A stretch of 64,000 nt of DNA from Dimorphilus gyrociliatus (taxonomy: Eukaryota > Annelida > Polychaeta > Dinophilidae), in assembly GCA_904063045.1 (NCBI GenBank), contig CAJFCJ010000005.1:6703-70702 (forward strand). Reading direction: 5' to 3'. Position 1 is the first letter of the stretch. The number at the start of each line of letters is the position of its first letter. Of this stretch, positions 57,000-64,000 are shown piece after piece. The notes under the pieces were generated by a model. The model saw only the letters and a program-made list of their open reading frames with translations, made no database searches and was not told the DNA's origin. Both the position numbers and the translations under genes were made by a program.

Positions 57000-57179
57000 C
57001 TAATTTTCAAATATTTCATTATAACTGTTTTCAACCAGTCCCATATTTTACTAAAGGTTGCCAAATTATCAAACTGTCAATGTTAAGAAGAAAAAGGTTT
57101 GTTCCAATGGAGGTTGTTTTCAGATGATCTCAGATTACTCGATTGAGATATTGTAGTATTTCTTAATAATTTTGTTTCA

Positions 57180-57440
57180 AATTTTATTTACAATACTCTC
57201 TGTTCTCTCACCCAATTTTGTTACATTCACTCCCTTTTATACTTCGCTAGCATTGCTTAACTAGGTATTTGTGCTCATCAGTGTTTTTTTACCTATTTAT
57301 GACCTGAGATATCACTCAATGAGACTGAGTTAAAAACCCTGACCATGACTCATAATCATTCTCTCATACATTTGCTGACTAATAATAACACATAACATAC
57401 AAACGTTCTGTTCAGTTGGAATGGAACAGTGAGAATATAT
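57180..57440. repeat. Dispersed repeat (copy 1 of pair with 59085-59420)
   Basis: Shares TTTTATACTTCGCTAGCATT / TTTATACCCTTGCTGGCGTC, a CTTAACTxGG block, and the end ACACATAACATACAAACGTT / ACACATAATGTCTAACGTTC with the copy at 59085-59420, in the same order. Confidence 0.6.
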
Positions 57441-57734
57441 ATACTTGAAGTTTTCCTCTGATTTCCAATCATCACTTCACAGTTGGCAAACTATCTAGTT
57501 CGTACTTATATTTAGTAACAGGATGTTGCAAGGTTTAACATTTAGCAAGGTTAATTGAATTATAACTCGGTCAAACATTAACTGGTACTTATAGATGAAC
57601 CTTCACGATGACTAATCAAGATCTATGTTTGGCCATATGTTATTGCCTTTTCTTATGCAGGTTTTAAGAGGTAGATATACTGTATAAGTTGCACATAGTA
57701 AAATAATTTAAGCATAAAGTATAATGAAAGTTAT

Positions 57735-57830
57735 ACACTGGGAAATGGTCAGGAGGAATAAAATAGCTATTAATATGTCCTTGTGGGGCTCCAAACTAAG
57801 TGTGGTGGTTTTTTACCACATCGTCATAAT
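57735..57830. repeat. MITE fragment with internal deletion
   Basis: ACTGGGAAATGGTCAGGAGG, AATATGTCCTTGTGG and GTTTTTTACCACATCG match, in order, parts of the copy at 61125-61336. Confidence 0.6.
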
Positions 57831-58166
57831 ATAACTAATTCTTGGTTGTCATAAGAAGTACTCAATTATTGATATTCCGACACAAAATCCTATTAATTTA
57901 TTGTAATTTTATGATGTATCTATAAATTTGGCTGTTCAATATTTATATCATGCATATTCTGATATTGTTTAATATTTTCATTAACACTCATAAAACTCAC
58001 CTATCTAGAAGGAATGTTGCCTAAAGTGTTAATAGTCCATCTTTTTATTATATCAGCAACAAGTTTGATTGAGGGGAATAGTAATTTACTTTTATAATTT
58101 TATCACACTTTTTATAGTTGTGTTCCATTTTAAGACTGCTCTTATTCAATCATTGAGGATAGAAAG

Positions 58167-60255
58167 ATGATACGTCCTCCAATTATGACAGTTTTCTATT
58201 ATGATATTGGTGTGGATGGTTGTAAAATTTTATGTACTAATCTACATATTTGCAAGTAAGTAAAGAATGGATGTGAAAATTTATTTAATTTTGCCTTTTT
58301 TTTTATTAGATCATTCAATGATTTTAAAGATTTTGGAAAATGCAGCATTAAAAGTGAAAGAATAGATGATATATTAAATCTTGTCAATGAGACAGGATCT
58401 GTTTATTACGAAAGAAATACACTTTGTAGTTAGTTTTAAGTTTTTTATGATTTGTCAAATTTTGTTCAAAATGATCTTATTTTTAAATTTTTTCATTCAA
58501 AAATTTCAGCCAATAAAACAGTTGAAGGTAATTGTAAAGTATTTCTTAAAATGATTAAGATAAACCTTATTTCTGACAGAGCAAATGTATTCCAAGCATG
58601 ATAACTTCCACTCAAATTTGATTAATAATCTTTTAGTGCTTGAATTTAAGTTTACAATACCAGCACAAATAGTGACTTGCAAGATAGTTTGCAATATTTT
58701 ATCAAACTGTGTGTTAGTTTTTCAATAGGAAAAATATTTTTCCAAAATTTTTTCACATATCAAATATTTTCAGAGGATTTGATTTCAAGGAAAACAAATC
58801 TGAATGCTGGCTAAAATCAAAAGCTAATGTCAGTCTTATAAATTTTACTCCAGAAAATGAGATAGCCTTCTATGGAAAAGGTAGTAAGTGTCAACTAAAA
58901 TTTAGATTTTATATATTGAAAATTCATATCATCTTCTTATTTTATGCTTGAATTATCTTTCATTTAAAAAATATTGGCTAGGCTGCAGAATATTCTTTTC
59001 ATTTCACATTATTATACATATGTGCTAGATGATTCCTATTCAGTAGTCAACAGCCAGCAAGGTATAAAAGATTTATTTTTTTCGCTTTTATCACGGAATT
59101 GTCCACAATTCCGTCTAAATTATATTTAAAGTATTCGTTGATTTCCCACACTGTTCTGACATATTCACACTCTTTTATACCCTTGCTGGCGTCACTTAAC
59201 TGGGCGCTTTACTTTACTCATTCATGGTGCCACGTTCGCGCCACGTCGGTAGTTACTCCCGTGATGTGGTACCGAGTCAACTGGACCGTCCTAGCTTTGG
59301 CTAAGTCAAGTTACCCCTTTAAGTGACGCCGACTCACACTGACATACACTGACATACATACTGATATACACTCAGTGACTCAAACTAACACATAATGTCT
59401 AACGTTCTGTTCACAGAGAAAGATCAATATAAACTCAGTATGGAATAATTGACATTATAGATTTATGGATAACAATAATAATTTCATTTCTGAATATTAA
59501 AAAACCAGAACAGCAATGCTAAAATATAATAACCTTGGGATTTTTAATGTCACTGAAGATCTAAGATATGACTGAAAAAGATGACCCCTGCTGCTGGTAA
59601 TTATATCACTTTATCTGTTGATGCTTAACCATAAGATTGTATTATAGACACAGACAATTTTAACTACAAACCACATAAGAAAAAAGAGCTCTTCTCTGGT
59701 CCAATGCTTTTGGCTAAAGTATTCTTTCTTATTGTATCAGCCATCTCACATTTACTCAATAAAATGTATGAAAAAAGTCCCACCTACAACACAAAAAACG
59801 ACATATCACTAAGTTATTAATATCGCATAACAAAACAGAGGACTACAATGACTAGAATAGCTACATCTTTATATTGATTTTGGATAACATAGTAATTTCT
59901 AGAGTTAGGAAAATTTTTATATATAGACTTTTGAGTTTATGTAGGGCTGAACTGAGGATTAGGAAGCATAAAGTGAAAAGAATCTTATTAACTGGTGAGT
60001 TACAGTTAGGGTAAAACGCCAAAAAATAGTAGCTGTTATATTTATATCAATATTTTTTATTGACCAACAGTTTGGAATATCTGTAATAACACTGCTGTTT
60101 GTTCAAGATTTAGTTTAGATTATGATACTAATAATTTGAAGATAACAGAAATGCCATTGATTTATTCAAACTATGAAGGAAGATTTTTTGGAAGACAGAA
60201 ACGATTGAAATGTACAAATAGGGAAAATTTTCAACACCTGAAATGTTTAAAAGGT
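58167..60255 (+). CDS. PAN/apple-domain protein, several modules (partly degenerate)
   Basis: A first exon from ATG 58167 ends GVDGCKILCTNLHIC at a donor near 58255. The partner exon (about 58310-58434) reads SFNDFKDFGKCSIKSERID and SVYYERNTLC. A second pair follows: AQIVTCKIVCNILSNC (about 58640-58713) and GFDFKENKSECWLKSKAN (about 58773-58882). A third piece at about 60073-60255 reads CNNTAVCSRFSLDY and MPLIYSNYEGRFF. Introns after the central cysteine match those of the PAN genes at 36832 and 39418. A GC-richer dispersed repeat (59054-59420) lies inside. No signal peptide was found, so the 5' end is probably incomplete. Confidence 0.5.
59054..59188. repeat. Inverted repeat around a TATAAAAG motif
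   Basis: CCAGCAAGGTATAAAAG at 59054-59070 is repeated in reverse at 59171-59188 (CTTTTATACCCTTGCTGG) with one extra base. The arms start the dispersed repeat 59085-59420, which is noticeably richer in GC than its surroundings. Confidence 0.7.
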
Positions 60256-60389
60256 CTCTTTCTTGGGTAAATATTTTTGTATTTTTATTTTTTAGATTAA
60301 AAGAATATATGTAAAGCTTCTGAACAAGGAAAATCTGTTGGGAAATGCAGTAAAATACTCTTGGTTTGAAAGGAAAATACTAGTCTTGT

Positions 60390-60560
60390 TCACTTTCTGT
60401 GTTCGATAAGTGGTAGTCATCTTTGTTTTTTTTATTACAATTATTACTTTTTTTACCTTTGACTGAAGGCTAATTGATTTTTGCATCTCTATTTCATCAA
60501 AGACTTTTATATTTTGAAGGTACTGATTACAAAAAAGTAAGTTGTTCATTAAATCTTTTT
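60390..60560. repeat. Dispersed repeat (pair with 38525-38700)
   Basis: Shares with 38525-38700 a TCTTGTTCACTTTCTGT block, TTATTACAATTATTA and CATCAAAGACTT in the same order. No coding sequence recognised. Confidence 0.5.
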
Positions 60561-60604
60561 TAGGCCATTGTGTCACGTTCGCCTTCAAATAACTTCTTTG
60601 CAAA

Positions 60605-61110
60605 TTATGAATTTTTTGTAGGTGATGGCTGAATATAGAATATTTGGAAGAAAATATTACTTATTTAGAGAGGACAATGATACAACAAACTAAAATCAAC
60701 TTTATCCTGTATTGTTCAAATATGCCTTGTAATGTGGCCATTGCAATCTATTAGATTCTATTTCATATGAGTTTAGCAATATTAAAGCTTCCATTGAATA
60801 TTCTGCAAATGACAAATATTTCCATTGTCTTTTGTCACCTTCTGAAATCCAGTAAGAGTATATTCTAAAAACTGCAGTTAAAGAAATAATTTATATATTT
60901 CAATACATATAACTTGACAGGCTGTTTAGAAGTTGAGACCAGGTTGGCTTAGGCACTACTAAAACAATGAACCATTTGTCATCGACTAATCTACCCCAGA
61001 TGGATAAAGTAGTCAATATCTTAATATAATCTGTAGAAAAGTATGGGAAGATTTGAAAATGAAAAGATGATGAGTTGGCAATGCACAGTAGTCAGATGGG
61101 AGAATTAGCT
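60605..61110. other. Intergenic, no gene seen
   Basis: AT-rich spacer between the PAN gene region and MITE copy 4. Nothing recognised. Confidence 0.35.
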
Positions 61111-61124
61111 ATAATTAAACAATG

Positions 61125-61336
61125 GGACCGGTCGAAAACGGCCATAAATGAAATATTTGAAAGTTAGATTTCAGCCTGGGAAATGGTTAGGAGGAATAAG
61201 ATAACTGTTGATATGTTCTTAGGAGGGTCCCATCTAAGGGTCAGGGGTATTCAAAAAGGTTAGGCAAAAACAAGGGCTGGGTTAGGGTTAGGGTTAGGGT
61301 AAAACCATACATTTATGGCCGTTTTCTACCACATCC
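61125..61336. mobile_element. MITE-like element (copy 4), 212 bp, with TTAGGG-type array
   Basis: Flanked by the perfect 10-bp repeat TTAAACAATG at 61115-61124 and 61337-61346. Ends are GGACCGGTCGAAAACGGCC and, reversed, GGATGTGGTAGAAAACGGCC. The interior has three to four tandem TTAGGG units (61280-61302). The perfect target duplication suggests a fairly recent insertion. Confidence 0.88.
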
Positions 61337-61619
61337 TTAAACAATGTTCATCAATAGACTCAACAGAAGTGGTTTGTGACATAAGAGTGATAAAAAAGGA
61401 TAACAAATGTTCTCAATTGTTACTTGTCACCATGAACAACCTGCTTTTCCAAGTGGAACCATTTACTCATGTTTTACAGCAAGTCAATCTGGAAGAAATT
61501 ACCTATAATGAGTGTAAGTCAAACAAGTTGTCCTACAAGACAACTCACAACCCATTAAATCCTTTAAGAAACCAACCAATGAAAGACAAAACTCTGCTAT
61601 TGAACTCTCATATTACTAC

Positions 61620-61900
61620 TTGCTTAAATATTATTATTTCGAATAAACCATTTTAATTTAAACATTTGTTTAAAGTTTTGAGTAAAACCAGTATTGTTAT
61701 AACTTGAAAATGTATAAATTTGCCAAGCAATAGCAGTACACTATACCTCCATTTTTCTTCATTTTCTATATAATTTTTACCAGAATTATAGATGTCAGCA
61801 CTGCGTATTCCTAAAAAATACACTGAAGATAGAAAATCACTAAATGCTACATTAAAACGATATAATCTGTGCACTTAAAAATATCAACATAATAATATTT
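61620..61900 (-). pseudogene. Relaxin-receptor-like GPCR fragment
   Basis: Leftward from about 61880 the frame gives LYRFNVAFSDFLSSVYFLGI, then SADIYNSGKNYI and EEKWRYSVL, the end of helix 2 and first loop of leucine-rich/relaxin-receptor GPCRs (the NLAxSDFLMGxYLL region). A frame change at about 61750 then leads straight to a helix 4-like segment (AIAWQIYTFSSYNNTG), so helix 3 is missing. It is a broken gene. The LDLa exon at 62725-63084 on the same strand may belong to it. Confidence 0.6.
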
Positions 61901-62269
61901 AGACTTTAGATATTATAGAACTATAGAATGACTTTTATTTCGTAGCAATTATAATTGTGGAGCTTTTGAAAGATGTTTATTAGATTCTAGAACTTTAAAA
62001 AGGCCTTTGTTTCGTAGGAAACATATTCTATGACCAAAACAGATGTTGCATTATGCAATTAACAATGGAACAAACAATATAGAAAAAATGCATGTCAAAC
62101 ATGTTTCATCTTATTCAAAAACAGATGCGGAAGAGGCAGGCTTGTTTTTGCACTGCCACATGTTAGCCATAAGTGATGCAATAGTTTTTCATATCTTTGT
62201 TATATGTGCATTGTGAGACTGTTACATTTCAACTTTGTAATCTTTTGACCAAGTGAACCCAAGCTTTGG

Positions 62270-62573
62270 TAAATGTATAAAAGGAAATACATTTCCCCAG
62301 TTTGTCAGTTCAATTCTGTAACTGTCAGCTGGTTGTTTAAACTTGCTTATTTAGAACTAGAAACTCATTGACTCAATACATATTCTTTAAATGAAGTACT
62401 GGCATTCTGCTGATTAATTTCTACCAAAATTTCATTTTTTAAGACTACTTGTGGACGAATTTGAAAGGTTCTATGTGGTGTGAGTACTTTGGTGAGTTGA
62501 TAAATGATTGAAAAGGACGAATACTGTTCAGAAGAAACAGAAATACCTACAATTACAATACAACAAAGTACAT
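62270..62573 (+). repeat. Dispersed LTR-like repeat (copy C)
   Basis: TGTATAAAAGG start, then GACTCAATACATATTCTTTA, ACTTGTGGACGAATTTG, GAGTACTTTGG, GGACGAATACTG and TACAATACAACAAAGTAC. Same order as in 43262-43552. Confidence 0.6.
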
Positions 62574-62724
62574 AATCTAAATGTTTGTTTATCTTTTAAT
62601 ACAATGTGAGAAAGTGCAGCTATGTTGCCAAAATACCAAAATTTTTTTTAATTGTTTTTTAAATAAAAAATCTAGAGTGAAATTTTCAAACCTCAATATT
62701 TTAATCATCTCCAGAGACAATCAT

Positions 62725-63084
62725 TTAAACTATCAAAAACGTTTTAAGCTGAATACAATATCCTTCACTATCACATTTATATTGATCAGGTGAGCATTGA
62801 GTACTTAAACAGGAAAGACTTGTTCTCTCTACAGAAAAACTAGGATTTGCATAAATATTTCTATTTCTATCTATTTGAAGTGTGCATGACTCATTAGAAA
62901 TTCTAATGGCAGAACATAAAGGATTTTGTGAGCAAGAAGTCTCATCACTACCATTAACACAGTTTGGTATTCCATTACATTCAAGAGATCTTGAAATGCA
63001 ACTATCTAGGCACAAATTTGTTTTTGAAATGTACAAGCTGCAAGTAAAAACAATTAGATCATTTAGATTTGTGAAAGATAACAA
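62725..63084 (-). CDS. LDL-receptor class A domain exon(s), probably of a GPCR or secreted receptor
   Basis: The frame contains CLDSCISRSLECNGIPNCVN followed by GSDETSC, a complete calcium-binding LDLa signature (the C-x-G-x-x-D/N-C and D-E-S/T-C parts). After a linker a second module begins with CSPDQYKCDSEGYC and is cut at the exon end (about 62740). LDLa modules occur at the N terminus of relaxin-type GPCRs, and GPCR helix fragments lie downstream on the same strand at 61620-61900, so it may be their ectodomain. The frame start is not a real start codon if this is an internal exon. Confidence 0.6.
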   Translation of the reverse strand: MLSFTNLNDLIVFTCSLYISKTNLCLDSCISRSLECNGIPNCVNGSDETSCSQNPLCSAIRISNESCTLQIDRNRNIYANPSFSVERTSLSCLSTQCSPDQYKCDSEGYCIQLKTFLIV

Positions 63085-63679
63085 TAAAGAAGCGTATAGA
63101 ATTTCTTGTCATAGCTAATAGAAAGTTAAGGGCAAAATTTGGTTACTAATCTTGTAACATTCCATAAAGAAATTAAATAGAAAGAGTATCAAAGCTTAAA
63201 AAAACAAATTAGCCTGAAAAGATGTCAAAAAATGTAAAATCCCATTCTTTGGGATATTTTTTCCCAACTCCTAAGACGTTTTTTCCCGAGTAGATGGCGT
63301 TTTGGAAATTATATTTTTATTACTGTTTATCTATTTTTTTGTGTAAAGCTCCAACTATTTTCACATTAGTTCTGTTTGTTTAGAGTTGGGAGAAGATGTC
63401 TGATTAGGTTCAAGTTTCAGGCATCTCTAACAGAGCAGTGAACTTTTCATAAGAAATCCTCATCTATGAAGATTTTTGTCTGAGAAGATGATCAATTATT
63501 AGAAAAACAGAATATTGAAATGAAGAGAAAAATATTTGAAATTTGGGAAAATTATACACTCGGACGGCTAATGGCTGATGAAATATTAGCTTCATTACCT
63601 TGGCTGGGCATTTCGTCCCTTTTTCCTGGACATTACATTCCTTTAGCAGGGACATTTTTTTATGATTTGGTTAGTTTAA

Positions 63680-64000
63680 CCATGTATCAAAAATTTTAAA
63701 GGCTATAAGTTGGATTTTTTTTATATTTGGTATTTTTGGCAATATAGCTGCACTTTCTCACATTGCATTAAAAGATAAACAAACATCTAGATTTTATCGT
63801 TTTAATGTAGCGTTTAGTGATTTTCTATCTTCAGAGTATATTTTAGGAATATGCAGTGTTTGAAAAATGATAGTTTCATATTTTCTAACAACTTTGTTTT
63901 TTCTCTTCTACAAACTATGTTTAGTCAGAATGTAAACTTGGGAATTATTTTGACTAATTTCTTTAATTTATTAACTGTTTACTTTATGGCAAGTAAGCTG
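63680..64000 (+). pseudogene. Relaxin-receptor-like GPCR fragment at the right edge
   Basis: From about 63699 the frame reads SWIFFIFGIFGNIAALSHIA (helix 1 with the GN motif), then LKDKQTSRFYRFNVAFSDFL and SSEYILGICSV followed by a stop at about 63859. The segment RFYRFNVAFSDFLSS is nearly identical to the minus-strand fragment at 61870. A later frame has SQNVNLGIILTNFFNLLTVY, helix-like, to the window edge. It is a third piece of the same receptor family, probably decayed. Confidence 0.5.

Noticed and set aside
59200-59330. GC-richer patch as a tRNA or other RNA gene
   Set aside because: No cloverleaf or A/B boxes seen; it is part of a dispersed repeat with a second copy at 57180.
60292-60603. 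103-codon minus-strand frame as a gene
   Set aside because: It lies in a dispersed repeat shared with 38525-38700 and has no recognisable domain.
61275-61305. TTAGGG repeats as a chromosome end
   Set aside because: Only three to four units inside a defined 212-bp element with target duplications, and genes continue on both sides.

Overview
This is 64 kb of AT-rich animal nuclear DNA. Genes carry very short GT-AG introns (about 50-65 bp where I could place both splice sites). There is a spliceosomal U1 snRNA gene, a nuclear receptor and many secreted or membrane proteins built from animal extracellular modules: PAN/apple, FTP-F5/8 galactose-binding, thrombospondin-1, LDL-receptor class A and CD225/dispanin. 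The module mix and tiny introns suggest a small-genome invertebrate, perhaps a lophotrochozoan. I cannot name the species, and exon structures are read by eye.

Layout. 0-9 kb: secreted PAN and FTP/F5-8 genes on the minus strand, a decayed leucine-rich-repeat (LRR) gene and a dispanin (IFITM-like) gene on the plus strand. 9-19 kb: a small cysteine-rich secreted peptide gene, a nuclear receptor, an FTP lectin-like gene split by a transposon, a broken thrombospondin-1 gene, the U1 snRNA gene and two unrecognised helical proteins. 18-29 kb: a minus-strand gene and a plus-strand gene built from the same unrecognised, distantly SRCR-like ~55-residue module, flanking an SDR9C-type dehydrogenase and a 636-residue intronless LRR protein; the plus-strand array leads to a membrane segment and a kinase-like fragment. 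28-37 kb: a transposon graveyard with Tc1 relics and a 2.4-kb Mutator-like element (MULE) that still has terminal inverted repeats and a 9-bp target duplication. 36-42 kb: PAN genes and a second LRR gene. 44-52 kb: a large minus-strand Roco (LRR-Roc-COR) gene. 52-55 kb: a third LRR gene, collinear with the first. 55-64 kb: dispersed repeats, MULE relics, a PAN gene, and pieces of relaxin-receptor-like GPCRs with an LDLa exon.

Common themes. Most genes look like surface or secreted recognition proteins, or cytosolic LRR/Roco proteins, present as diverged paralogues and pseudogenes. That is the pattern of a fast-evolving, possibly immune, locus; this reading is inference. A second theme is a family of ~200-bp MITE-like elements (four near-complete copies plus fragments) whose ends resemble those of the MULE. 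They carry 8-10-bp target duplications and telomere-like TTAGGG interiors. One has inserted into a lectin-like exon, and the empty site can be read exactly from the flanks.
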